Below, piece by piece: positions 49,167 through 59,674 of a stretch of DNA of 64,000 nucleotides. The notes beneath the pieces are model-generated. The model was not told where the DNA came from and did not search any database. It was given only the letters and a program-made list of their open reading frames with translations. The stretch is taken from positions 2,666,001-2,730,000 of the forward strand of contig OZ218961.1 in assembly GCA_965112735.1 (NCBI GenBank), in the 5' to 3' direction. Made by a program: the position numbers and the translations under genes. This stretch comes from Phaeosaccion multiseriatum (taxonomy: Eukaryota > Ochrophyta, other classes). Position 1 is the stretch's first letter, and the number at the start of each line of letters is the position of its first letter.

Positions 49167-50475
49167 TCAGTCTTGATCAGTCACCCCCGCCCCTCCCCTC
49201 CCCCCCCTCCCGCTGCTCCTCCTCCCCCCTCCTCCTCCCGTGCCTCGGGGCCGTGCCTGGCCGGCGTTTGCCTGCTGCTCCTGCTGCTCCACTTGCTCCA
49301 GCGGCGGTCGGGATGGACGTTGCCGACGACTGTTCGAGCCTCTGCTGCCGCACTCTCCGTCGAACACCTGCCACGGCCGGACGAAGAGAAGGAGAGTCAG
49401 GGCAGAGCCGCTTGAGGGGACGCCACAATAGGTGGTGTGAAAAGGATCGACGAAAAGGATTGACAAGGCGGAGCGGTCATCTACTCGTGAATGAGCCAAT
49501 ACCTCATCTCAAATAGGGGGTAGGTTGGGCTTCGTTAGGAAACAAGCTGCTACAGCCAAAACACGTCACTTACATAGTCCATCCCCGCCCCGCAGCGGTT
49601 GGCATTCACCAAGCGACACGTGTTGGAGTACGTACTGTATGAGGTGCCGTCGTATGCACAGATTGGGGTGTAGTCGGCCGGACAGGCGGCAAGAGGGTCG
49701 CAAGGCCGCCGCCCTCCCTCCTCTTCCGCTGGAGTCTCAGCTGGACCGGCGCCATTAGCTGCCAGACACGAGCCCCCAGTTATCTCCCGCTGCAGGGCTT
49801 CGTGTTGCTCTGGGCTCAGCCTGTCCCACGGTGTCGGACTGTTGCACAAAGTCGTCACGTACATGGTAGCGTCGGACTCTGGCTCTTCTTTGTCGGCCGT
49901 TCCGAGGGGAAAGAGGTATCTGCGTGGGCGAGTGAGGGTCGAGAGGGCGCAGCAACAGCAGTAGAAGCAAGCTGAGCAAGGAGAGCCAGACAGGGGCGGG
50001 GCGACCAGCGACCCCCGGAGTGAAGGGGGCTGCCGTGTGATGCACGGATGAAGAGTAAAGCTTCACGCACCTCTCGCCCACGGTGAGACGGACGCCACAG
50101 GCGGCGCTGCTGGCCGGCGTTGAGATGCGTACGAACCTTCGCGGAGCCTCAAGGCCTCTGAAGTAGCTCCCGACTCCAACGCGATAGATCACTGCATTGC
50201 GTCCCTGGGAGTCCACAGGCGGCCCCTCTAGGTTCAGCACCTCTCCGCTCAGCAGGGTGTCTTGTTGATCCCGCACGAGAGAGGGAAGGGGAAGGGGAAA
50301 TTATATTAGAAGGAAGTGCTACTTAAAGCGCTACCTTTCTCTCTCTGTCTCTCTCCCACTCACCTGCAGATCTAATCTGGTGGCAGAAGGAGCGACGGGC
50401 ACAACGGCAGCTGCAAGCCTCACGGACAAGGCTACTGATACACACCAGAAGCAGGAAGGGGCGAGGGAGGAACAT
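49167..50475 (-). CDS. Secreted TIMP-like NTR plus Kazal protease inhibitor (copy A)
   Basis: Four exons: 50475-50364, 50260-50071, 49919-49574, 49367-49167; phases 1,2,0; 282 aa. Exon 1 encodes a signal peptide (MFLPRPFLLLVCISSLVREA). It is predicted to be cleaved directly before CSC (residues 21-23), the position of the metalloprotease-binding N-terminal Cys in TIMPs. The NTR domain continues with SFC (31), TPASSAACGVRL (Cys92), MYVTTLC (126), PWDRLS and GSC (152). This gives the six-Cys TIMP N-domain pattern plus one extra Cys at 25. A Kazal domain follows: CDPLAACPADYTPIC, then YSNTC, NANRC, MDYVFDGEC (Cys 174, 180, 188, 202, 210, 222). The last Cys is supplied only by the final exon, which supports the splice model; reading through the donor gtaagt instead gives VSDVFWL and a stop, losing Cys222. 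The inferred P1 residue is Ala182, suggesting elastase- or subtilisin-like targets. A basic Gly/Gln-rich tail ends the protein. Role: extracellular inhibition of metallo- and serine proteases (inference). Confidence 0.85.
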
Positions 50476-50702
50476 TTTTCGCGAGCCGAGCCTTACCCCC
50501 CTTTTTACGACTTTAAGTTCCCTCTATCCTTCCTCTTGCTCTTCTTATACGTCTATACTGTCACTCCGCAAGCCCTCTCCCGTCAGTGCCTCCCGTCAGT
50601 GCCTCCCGTCCCGTCTGATGCACATCTGGTACCATCGGAAAAGGGCTCTCGTCCCCTCTCTCTCCACCTCATTAGGACTCAACCAAAGCAAAGCTTGTCA
50701 CC

Positions 50703-52170
50703 ATGGCAACATTGGTGACGGGAGCGCGCAGCCATGAGATCATCGACGTGACTCACAGCGACGATGCTCAACGCTGCATGCTTCTGACGCTGAACGAAAA
50801 GGACACCCTTGGCGACATCGAGTGCGCTCTCCAGAAGCAGCTGGTAAGGGCCGACGATGCCCTCTTCCACGTTGACAAGCTGGTGCAGGGCGGCAGTGCG
50901 CTGGCGAGGGAGTCGGGGGAATAGATTGGACTGTTTGGCATTGTGGGAGCGTCCATCCTCTTACCTGGAACGCCCCTGTCCCTGTGAAGATTATGATCAG
51001 CGAGGGCGAGACGCGCTCCTTCGCTCAAGAACTTGTGGTGAGAGCGTGGCCGTGGACTCTTTGGACCCCGAAGGCCTGGCTTGGGTGGCGAGGGAGGGAT
51101 ACACAGATGGCGTGCTCAAGTGTCTGGCCTCTGTGGTCCGTTCTCACGTCGCCACCGGCCGCCCTCCCACTCCTACTCCATGACCTGCCAATGCTCATCA
51201 AGGCTTCCTCCGTGCAGGAACCCGATCACATCTTGGTCAGGCTGATCGAGGGAAACACCGTGACCCTTACTATCAGGCCCACGGACGCCATCGCCTCTGT
51301 GGTGGAGCGCCTCACCAGCAGCAAGGGAGTGCCCTCTACCTCGGAGCAGTACCTTCGCTTCGCAGCCAAGCCGCTTGCGACCGCAGCTCACTGTCGCTGA
51401 CTACCACATCACGGCGAACAGCACCCTGTACATCTCGCTGAAGCTCAAGGGTGGTCGTGAAGCTCCTCGCGTGATGTTCGCAGACGTCTCCGACAGCTCG
51501 GCCGCGACTATTCCCCACTGGGGCTCCTCCTCGCCAGCTTTGAGGAAAGCGCGTAAAGGTCTATGCCTGGAGAGTGTGTGCACTAACTTAAGCTACTAGG
51601 CCTGCTACAAGCACTTCATTCCGAAGTGGGGCTTCAATGACGTCGACTTCATCCCGCAGCAGAGCCCCGGCCAAGCACACGGCCGGGGACCCGCGTGCCC
51701 CATGTGCGCCGAGCCCGTCACACCTGCCATGAGCGGTTTCAACAACTGCGTGTGGCGCGCATGTCCGGCATCAAGGCCGACGAGGGGGGCGACGCCGTCA
51801 CCCTCCACCCAGTGGAAGCAAGTGGGGCACGAGTACCTCGCCTTCAAAGCGAGCTCGAGCGTGGCCTGGAGCAGACTCCTACTGCAAGTAAGGAGGCCCA
51901 CCGTCTGCCCCGAGAGCTTGCCGCTGATGCGCGTGGTCGCATCAAGCTCGGAGGTGGTCCCTCTTCCGGAAGATCCCATGCTCTGGAGCGGCTGCTGTTC
52001 TATCTGCCTGGAGCCCTGCAGCAGCTCCAGCGCCACGAAGGCCACGAAGATGAGCTGCGGTCACCGCTTGCACCGCACCTGCTACCTCAGGATGAAGAGC
52101 AACATGTCCTCCACCACTTGCCCCCTGTGCCGCGCGGAAGGGGCGAGCACGAGCACGACAACTTTGAGTC
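50703..52170 (+). pseudogene. Ubiquitin-like/RING gene relic (unit A)
   Basis: Recognisable modules occur in order. A first ubiquitin-like stretch opens with ATG at 50703 (CMLLTLNEKDTLGDIECALQ). A second ubiquitin-like domain (HILVRLIEGNTVTLTIRPTD to LYISLKLKGG, 51219-51450) ends in the diglycine. A linker APRVMFADVSD follows, then a Cys-rich segment (YKHFIPKWGFNDVDFI, CPMCAEPV, FNNCVW), then a RING-H2 (CSIC ... CGHRLHRTC ... CPLC, about 51991-52135). Defects shared with copy B are an in-frame TAG after ESGE (50922), a +1 shift after KPL (51376) and an in-frame TAG before ACYKHF (51597). Copy A also has two compensating indels after CVWR. The RING itself is intact. The intact family would be a ubiquitin-like E3-type protein. 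Programmed recoding or unusual splicing is an alternative to decay. Confidence 0.65.
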
Positions 52171-52202
52171 TGCGGTATGCCGGACGCACGCACGCACGCA
52201 GG

Positions 52203-52205
<3 letters not shown>

Positions 52206-52251
<46 letters not shown>

Positions 52252-52258
52252 ACACACG
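52206..52258. repeat. (CA)n microsatellite
   Basis: A CA array just downstream of the RING relic; the unit B counterpart is shorter and interrupted. Confidence 0.9.
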
Positions 52259-53336
52259 CAACCGCCCATACTCTCCATGCTCCAAACGGAATGAGTGTAG
52301 TTGGCGTCACGTGGTGACGGCCCAAGGGTAGTATTCAAAACAAAGCCAGTTAGCAACAGTCTGGGTACGCACACACGCACGACCTTTGAAAGCCGCCGCG
52401 GCACCAGACTCGGTGATCAGAAGTTTGGGTTGGGCGGATTGAGCAGCGGCAAGGAATGAAGAATCGATGCACTTCTCCTGCTGCACAGGAAAAGAAGCAT
52501 ATTTATTCAAAGCCAAACCGTGTCTGCCGCTTGTCTCACTCAGCGAGACTCGCTGGGCCTGTGCCACCCATTGCTCGCTTCACCGACCCTCGCCGACTCG
52601 CTCAGACTCCACCTCTCTCTTCGTGGCACCTCCAGCATGTATGGCTGCTTCAACCCCCCCCCTCTTAGTTTTCGTCTGCTCACAGCCGCCGCTGCCTCAT
52701 CTCCTTGATGGTCTCAACAAGGCTTTCAGCCCCATGCACGCCTAGCGGTTTTGCTCTAGGCCGCTAGGCCGCTCGGCCTTCGGCCGATCTAGGCCTAGGC
52801 CGGCGGCCTCCAGCCGCTCTAGGCCGCTCACTTTTCAACCCTAGGCGGCCTCTAGCCCGCCTCTAGGCAGCCTCCCAGTGACCGTGGGCGCGTGCGTGGT
52901 GCCGCCCAGCCAGTGGGTAGCACCCCTGTAGGCCTGCACTCCTCTAAGGGGCCTACTCCTCACTTCCAAACCCATGCAATACATATTACGCTAGGCCAGC
53001 AATAGCGAACAGATCCCTTCTCTGAAACGTCACTCTCGAGTACTGTCACGATTGGGGAGAAAGTATCTCGAGCGGGAGACGGATCACCGCGGAGGCCTCC
53101 CCGGCAAAGCTGAGGCCTTTATTTATTCCCCAGCTGGGAACATCGCGTGACCGTTTGCACAGCCCCTTTGCTGCACCATCATCGACGCGAATCTTTCATA
53201 CGACCCGATGGTGGTGTCTTTCTCTACACCAACATTGTACCGCTCCTAAGTGCTGGCACAAGCCTCTCCCACCCCCCCCCCCCCCCGGACTCCATAAAGT
53301 CAAGCACAAATAGAAAACCGTCATGATTACGTAAGG
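52259..53336. other. Intergenic region with unit-A-specific insertion
   Basis: The stretch 52270-52720 matches unit B at 61370-61830. 52725-52990 is unique to unit A and contains the GGCCTAGG-type block. From about 52995 the match to unit B resumes. No gene was recognised; the region next to 53336 is the likely promoter of the VWA gene. Confidence 0.55.
52746..52870. repeat. GGCCTAGG palindrome-rich repeat, unit A only
   Basis: Dense TAGGCCG, GGCCTAGG and CCGCTAGG words like those at 1-150. Unit B has an unrelated 50-base sequence at the matching place (about 61832-61885), so the copies differ by insertion or replacement here. Confidence 0.85.
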
Positions 53337-53615
53337 ATGGGGAACGTTCCTTTTTGGATCTTCCGTCTGCCCTTCCCCCTCCTCGTTTCCTTCCTCATAT
53401 TCCACAGTCCACAGCAGCTACAAAGAAGAGACAGACCAGGAACGCTTATCTCATCACCGCCAAGAAGAACTCCGTGCTTCTACGCCAGTCAGCCTTCAGG
53501 TTAGTCAAGAGAGCAGCAGGAGCAGCCAGAGGATCTTTTTCGGCAGTGTGAGCGACGAGGAGTAGTAGAAGCCGCAGTGGAAGAAGCAGCAGTAGCAGCA
53601 GAAGCAGCAGCCAGA

Positions 53616-56475
53616 ATGTCCCTTCGTGATGCTATCACTGCCGCAGAGGCCGTTGTGCTGCAGCTTAAGCAGGAAATTGAGGATGCCTTCCCGTCGAGGT
53701 GTGCCATCACGTCGAGCGACTGCACGGCCTCCCACAATAGCGCTTGCAGCAGCATCAGGAGTGGGGCCACCTGCGAGGTGGACGGGGTGCTCGACGAATG
53801 CGAAGAGGAGTCTTGCGGGTGAGTAGGAAGTAGGCACCACGCCGACGAGTCTTCCCATCCAACTAATAAAGCCTGGCCTTCCTCTCTCTTATTTTATTGA
53901 ACTTCTCTCTCCTCGCTCCCGTGCTCAGATACCTTGTCGACAAAACGCTGAGTGTGGCGAGGATTCCCGCGGCTCTAGCTGATGGAGAGAGCGGAAACCC
54001 CACGGAGGCAAGTCTTATTGAAGCTGCGTGCTTCTCGGGACTGATTGAAGGTGAGCGAGAGGCAGGAGGAGGGGTAGAGGGGCCTAAAACAGGAGTTGAG
54101 CACATCGTTAATATCACTAGTCTCTCTCCCTCTCCCCCACTTGACATTTGACAGACTCTCTCAAGTCTGCCTACGATGATAACAACGAGAGGTACGGACT
54201 TGAAGCAGCCTTCTTCGGGAGCTGGAGCGGTGTCTTTCGGTACTTTCCTGGCATCGCTGAGGAAGAATGCGGCAACTTCGACCCGCGCTTAAGGTAGGGG
54301 CCACGTACGTGCTTCCGGCCTCTCTTGTGTACCGTCGATGGACTCAGTATCGGCCCCCCCTGCTCCCGTCCCCATTCATCTCTGTACGCAGGCCCTGGTT
54401 CGTTGGAGCGAGCAGCGGGCCTAAGGATATCGTCATCATCCTCGACACGTCGGGGAGCATGAGATTTGAGGGCAAGATGGAGCTCGCCATCGAAGCGGTG
54501 CAGACGGTGCTCACCGGGATGACCTTCGACCACTACGTCAACGTCATCTCTTTCGACACCTCGGCAGAGGTGCTCAGCCTCAGTACGGATTCGCTACTGC
54601 AGGTACTGGGGTTGTCTATCTGGACAGCTGTTCCCTTTCCATCATTTGTACTGGCTGACAAACTGCGCTCTGCTGCTGCCCACCAGGCCACGGAAGAAAA
54701 CCTGCTTGCTCTCTCTGGGCTGGTCGGCCAATTGTCTCCCAACGGCGGGACGAACTTCTACGAAGGTGAGCGAGAAGCGCTCTCTGAAATCTGTCCAGCA
54801 GTTGCTTCTGTACTCACGTATGTGTCTCCTTGTCGTGCCATCCATCATGGGCTCCAACCCTCTGCGGCAGCCTTCGACTTGGCGTTCGATCTCATCGAGA
54901 GGTGAGCCTAGCCAAGTCAAGCGAAGAGCATCACATACGCACTGGCTGCAGCAATCCCCGGATTGGGCACCTCACCTCACTTACGTCACCTCACGTACGT
55001 ACCTGTTCCGTTTGCTTCGCTTGCAATTGTTGGTTCTATATGCCTTCCACAGCTCCGTCGCTAGCGGCAACACGGCGGGATGCCACACTACGATTCTTTT
55101 CCTCACTGATGGTAAGCAAGCTCAAGCCGAACAGCTACGGAAGCGTGCTGTACTGCACAAGCAATAAGATACATTAGAGTTGGGACTCAGGGCCACCCAC
55201 ACGGATGGCTGACGCTTCGTTCTCCTCTGCTCTCTGCTCTGGCTACTGACTCCAGGAGAGATCAGTGACGGACCGCTGGATCCGCTGGAGACGACAGGCC
55301 TCATCGAGACCAGAAACGCGGACATTGGTGCGGAAATCTTCACCTTCTCCTTCGGCGAGGACGCAGACCAAGACATGACACAGACGATAGCCTGTGAGGC
55401 GGGCGGAGTCTACCGTCACGTCAGCAGCACCGACGATCTCACGGGGGCAATGGCGTCGTACTACCAGCTCTACGCCGTCGGGAGTGGAAACAGCAGCTCA
55501 CAAAACCTCACAACCTGGACTGAGCCCTACATCTTCGACACGAGCGGCCAGTTGGGCACTACTTGCGCGGCGTCTGCCTACGACCACAGCACCAGGTAGG
55601 CGGCTTACAAGCGAGATGTTGCTGTCCGCGTGGCTTGGAACCCGGAAAGCAGCCAGACCTGTTCCCTCGCTTAGTGTGGCCTCCATCCTCCCCCTCTCTC
55701 GCTCTGCGTCTTGCCTCTCTCCTCTCCGCAGCCCCTCCACCTTCCTGGGGGTGGTGGCAGTGGACTTTACGCTGTCGACCTTCACAGACCTCAACGTGGA
55801 GTACAACTTTGTCCTTGACCGGCTCGTCGCAGAGTCAAGCACGTGCCCAGTCTTCGAGCTGTCCGAGTGCAACAAGCAGGCCTACAGAGCCTCCATCTCT
55901 GACGCCAGCGTGTGCGCGAGCCAGTGCGAGTCTACTCAGGTTGGTCTTCGCCGCTCAGGGAGCGAGTCAACGGGGTGGCGGGGCGAGCTCGTCGCTCCTG
56001 TCGTCCTCCCACTGCAGGAAGCAAGCGCTGATTGCCGCCCGTCCCCCTCTGCCCCCCTCCTACCCCGCTGCAGGAGCTCACTCCCAAGGACTGCATGCCC
56101 ACCGGGGAGTACCCAAGAACGCTATGGACCAACACAGACGCCGCTAACTGGTCGTACGTGGCGCGGGCGTGCTGCGATACCGGTTCCCACGCTGACGCCA
56201 GCGTGCAAGAGCCTACGTGCTTCGTGACGACACACAAACGGGAGCCGAATTACGATCCTACCTATATCATTATCATTGTGTGTTTCTGCGTTTTTGCCCT
56301 CATCGCGTTTGATTCTCTTTTTTTTTTTTCCTCTTTGATCGCCGCCGCTCTTTGTCGACAGCAGAGTCGCAAGCGTGATGCGAGAGGCCAGTCACACGCT
56401 ACGGAAACCCAAACTCGGCCAGCAGCAGAAGTAGCAGCAGAAGCAACAGCAGAAGCAAGATTAGGCGGCGTCTAG
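53616..56475 (+). CDS. VWA-Cache membrane protein, alpha2-delta-like (copy A)
   Basis: Exons: 53616-53818, 53929-54050, 54155-54293, 54392-54602, 54687-54765, 54871-54901, 55053-55111, 55256-55595, 55732-55939, 56074-56475; phases 2,1,2,0,1,2,1,2,0; 597 aa from the ATG at 53616. The order is an N-terminal Cys-rich region, GLEAAFFGSWSGVFRYFPG and FDPRLRPWFVGASSGP (VWA-N/Cache-like), and a VWA domain with a full MIDAS: DTSGS at about 173-177, NGGT, and FLTDGE. A Cache-like part follows (TWTEPYIFD ... FLGVVAVDFTL), then Cys-rich sequence, a C-terminal transmembrane helix (YIIIIVCFCVFALIAF) and a short basic tail. This is the layout of CACHD1 and calcium-channel alpha2-delta proteins, which bind divalent metal outside the cell. 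An upstream ATG at 53337 opens a hydrophobic signal-like stretch (FWIFRLPFPLLVSFLIF) and ends at a possible donor (53500), but it could not be joined in phase. The true N-terminus is therefore unresolved. Confidence 0.82.
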
Positions 56476-57465
56476 GAAGAAGAAGGATGATGGGAAGGAG
56501 AGCGTCGCTGATGCGCTGGTCGCCTTCTTGAGAGAGATTGGCAAGGCCGGGATCGGGCAAGATAGCAAAACGAGAGTGAATGCCCTCATGAAGTCGCTAA
56601 TGAGTAGTGTACTGTCTTCTTCCTCCTCTGCCCAAGTCCAATGGAAACCACGACCTTACATGTTCCTTCACGCTTGAAGTTAGCCTCCTCTTCTTATGCA
56701 GGCTCCCCATCTAAAACGAGACACTACAAGGGTGCTCAAATTGCACGCTGCTCCCCTTGGGGGCCGAGTGGCCTTGCTTCGCCAAAGGGTGCCCACCCAA
56801 CCTACATCTCATAATGCAGGGCCACAGAGCACGCACACCTGCCGCAGTACCTCACAAGAGTCAGGACACCAGGACTCTGCCGTATAGCTGAAGCTTTCAC
56901 GCCCACTCTTCCTCAGCTCCACAGCGCTCGAGACATTGGAGCGGCTGAGTCCTCCGGCACGATCGAGCAGTAGTGACGAGATCAGACGTCAGGCAACTCT
57001 CCCTCTCTCCTCGGCCTCCTCCCTGCTGCTGATGCATCCATGCCTCTTGCACATTCCGTCCATCCCTCCCTGCCCTGCTGCTTATCACACTCGCCAAACC
57101 GACAGCGCTTGAGCTCAGCCCACCAGTGAAACACACAGACGCCACCTCGGTACATCTGCTTTTGGCACCCGGCCAGCTGCTCGGCAGCGCTTGACCTGAG
57201 CCCCGTGAGACACGCACACACCGCCTTGCTTTACCTTCTTCTGCATAGAGGAGAGGTAGGTACCGTGATGTCGCCAGCAAGGCCCTTGTCGTTCTGCCCC
57301 CTTGTCACACACTTCAACAGTGCATCTCTCAGTACGGACAGGCATGATCTGCACTCGCTTTTCTCCTCTGCTCTAGCCACGGAAGCAGCAGCGCTCAAAA
57401 GGAGCCCCCCCCTCCCCCGCTGGGGTTGGAAGCTTCCTTCTTGCTGATCATCCCTCCCCCGCTGC
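56476..57465. other. Spacer at the end of unit A
   Basis: Follows the VWA gene. Apart from the inverted zinc-motif relic (56990-57350) no gene is visible. It runs to the A/B junction at 57465/57466. Whether a second copy exists after unit B is outside the window. Confidence 0.5.
56990..57350 (-). pseudogene. Inverted relic of GGVCxxHG zinc-motif repeat gene
   Basis: On the minus strand three degenerate units can be read in shifting frames: RCTVEVCDKGAERQGPCWRH, then KQGGVCVSHGAQVKRC, then YRGGVCVFH ... LKRC ... ECDKQQG and CARGMDAS. The motif is C-x4-C...C-x2-H as in the stramenopile zinc-motif proteins often labelled WRKY19-like. Frame changes and a lack of ends indicate a decayed copy. Its 3' part is homologous to the relics at 48400 and 57611 but lies in the opposite orientation. 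Confidence 0.55.
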
Positions 57466-57610
57466 GGTTGGGCTCCTGTGTGATCAGTGGTGTTACATGG
57501 GATTGTAGCACCCTAGTGTGGCGACACGCATCTGATGGGGTGGGTGTTGGTGATTAGTAGAGACCCCTGGTGGATTGATCCTGGCCTGCAACTTGTAGCT
57601 TCAAGCGCCA

Positions 57611-57972
57611 TGCTATGCATTGGGTATCTCGCGGGTGTGATGAGCAGGCGAGGGGGGGGGATGGACGGGATGTGCAAGAGGCATGCGCGTATCAGCAGGG
57701 AGGAGGCCGAGGAGACGAGCAGCAGCGCTCAAGAAGCCCCTCCCCCCCGCGACAGCCGCCGCGAGGAGGGGGAGGCGTGTACGTCAGGGGGGACGCAAGA
57801 AGCGAGGAGCAAGGAAGCCGCGCACCACCTCTCGCCCTGCTTCTGCTGCTCGTGGACAGGAGGAAGGGGAAGAGGAGGGGCACACCCGCCGCCCCCGTGC
57901 AGCCAAAAGAGGAAGGCACTCCGTGTGGGGGACGAGGTGCAGCTGCCCAAGAGATTCCGCATGTACCATTGA
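57611..57972 (+). pseudogene. Relic of GGVCxxHG zinc-motif repeat gene (unit B)
   Basis: Counterpart of the unit A relic. Here the poly-G run is shorter and one frame runs through MDGMCKRHARISREEAEE to the end KRFRMYH. Only one Cys/His motif remains and no upstream exons were found. Confidence 0.5.
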
Positions 57973-58368
57973 GTGCATAGTGGGGCGGCGATGGGCTCAC
58001 AGACGCTCGAGAGCGAGCGCGTGTGCGAAGGCAGGGCGGTGGCCATCCGTCAGGCGTGATGCAATATCTACTACTACTATGTAATGCACAATCATATATT
58101 CACACTGCACCTCCCTCTAGTCTTCTCACTCATGGTTGTCTTCCTCCTCCTCCCCTTTTTCCGCATCGCGACCCGAAAGCTGAAAGCTCCGGGCATTGTA
58201 CTTTGTGTCGACTGTGCCCGTTCCCGTCGAGCCCCTTTCGGCGATCCACTGCCGAAGCTCTCTGTCGCCCGCCTCTGTCTCTGCCTCGCAGAGGCTCTGC
58301 CGTATCTATACCCATCCTCGTCCATACCAAAGGCCATGAGTACTAGAGAGCCACGTGCTCCTCATGAG

Positions 58369-59674
58369 TCAGTCTTGATCAGTCACCCCCGCCCCTCCCC
58401 TCCCCCCCCTCCCGCTGCTCCTCCTCCCCCCTCCTCCTCCTCCCGTGCCTCGGGGCCGTGCCTGGCCGGCGTTTGCCTGCTGCTCCTGCTGCTCCACTTG
58501 CTCCAGCGGCGGTCGGGATGGACGTTGCCGACGACTGTGCGAGCCTCTGCTGCCGCACTCTCCGTCGAACACCTGCCACGGCCGGACGAAGAGAAGGAGA
58601 GTCAGTCAGGGCAGAGCCGCTTGAGGGGACGCCACAATAGGTGGTGTGAAAAGGATCGACGAAAAGGATTGACAAGGCGGAGCGGTCATCTACTCGTGAA
58701 TGAGCGAATACCTCATCTCAAATAAGGGGTAGGTTGGGCTTCGATAGGAAACAGCCAAAACACGTCACTTACATAGTCCATCCCCGCCCCGCAGCGGTTG
58801 GCATTCACCAAGCGACACGTGTTGGAGTACGTACTGTATGAGGTGCCGTCGTATGCACAGATTGGGGTGTAGTCGGCCGGACAGGCGGCAAGAGGGTCGC
58901 AAGGCCGCCGCCCTCCCTCCTCTTCCGCTGGAGTCTCAGCTGGACCGGCGCCATTAGCTGCCAGACACGAGCCCCCAGTTATCTCCCGCTGCAGGGCTTC
59001 GTGTTGCTCTGGGCTCAGCCTGTCCCACGGTGTCGGACTGTTGCACAAAGTCGTCACGTACATGGTAGCGTCGGACTCTGGCTCTTCGTTGTCGGCCGTT
59101 CCGAGGGGAAAGAGGTATCTGCGTGGGCGAGTGAGGGTCGAGAGGGCGCAGCAACAGCAGTAGAAGCAAGCTGAGCAAGGAGAGCCAGACAGGGGCGGGG
59201 CGACCAGCGACCCCCGGAGTGAAGGGGGCTGCCGTGTGATGCACGGATGAAGAGTAAAGCTTCACGCACCTCTCGCCCACGGTGAGACGGACGCCACAGG
59301 CGGCGCTGCTGGCCGGCGTTGAGATGCGTACGAACCTTCGCGGAGCCTCAAGGCCTCTGAAGTAGCTCCCGACTCCAACGCGATAGATCACTGCATTGCG
59401 TCCCTGGGAGTCCACAGGCGGCCCCTCTAGGTTCAGCACCTCTCCGCTCAGCAGGGTGTCTTGTTGATCCCGCACGAGAGAGGGAAGGGGAAGGGGAAAT
59501 TATATTAGAAGGAAGTGCTACTTAAAGCGCTACCTTTCTCTCTCTGTCTCTCTCCCACTCACCTGCAGATCTAATCTGGTGGCAGAAGGAGCGACGGGCA
59601 CAACGGCAGCTGCAAGCCTCACGGACAAGGCTACTGATACACACCAGAAGCAGGAAGGGGCGAGGGAGGAACAT
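58369..59674 (-). CDS. Secreted TIMP-like NTR plus Kazal protease inhibitor (copy B)
   Basis: Exons 59674-59563, 59459-59270, 59118-58773 and 58572-58369; 283 aa, with the same phases as copy A. Signal peptide, CSC start, the six NTR Cys, PWDRLS and all six Kazal Cys are kept. Differences are minor: Lys to Asn in the TADKEEPE segment, one extra Gly and an Asn/His change in the C-terminal tail. The sequence just after the third-exon donor differs from copy A by a short indel (58741-58760). That changes the read-through product but not the spliced one, which supports splicing as the functional form. Confidence 0.85.

Larger units (their letters stand above)
48258..57465. repeat. Tandem segmental duplication, unit A (9.2 kb)
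   Basis: From GGTTGGGCTCCTG at 48258 the sequence matches the segment starting at 57466 nearly base for base. The offset is 9208 at the start, about 9199 across the inhibitor gene and 8891 across the VWA gene. Unit A ends where unit B begins, so the copies are directly adjacent. Content: zinc-motif relic, TIMP-Kazal gene, UBL-RING relic, VWA-Cache gene, then an inverted zinc-motif relic. Confidence 0.95.

Noticed and set aside
50703-52170. TAG reassignment as an explanation for the stops in the UBL-RING gene
   Set aside because: The ROCO and dehydrogenase genes in the same window end in TAG at the expected places.
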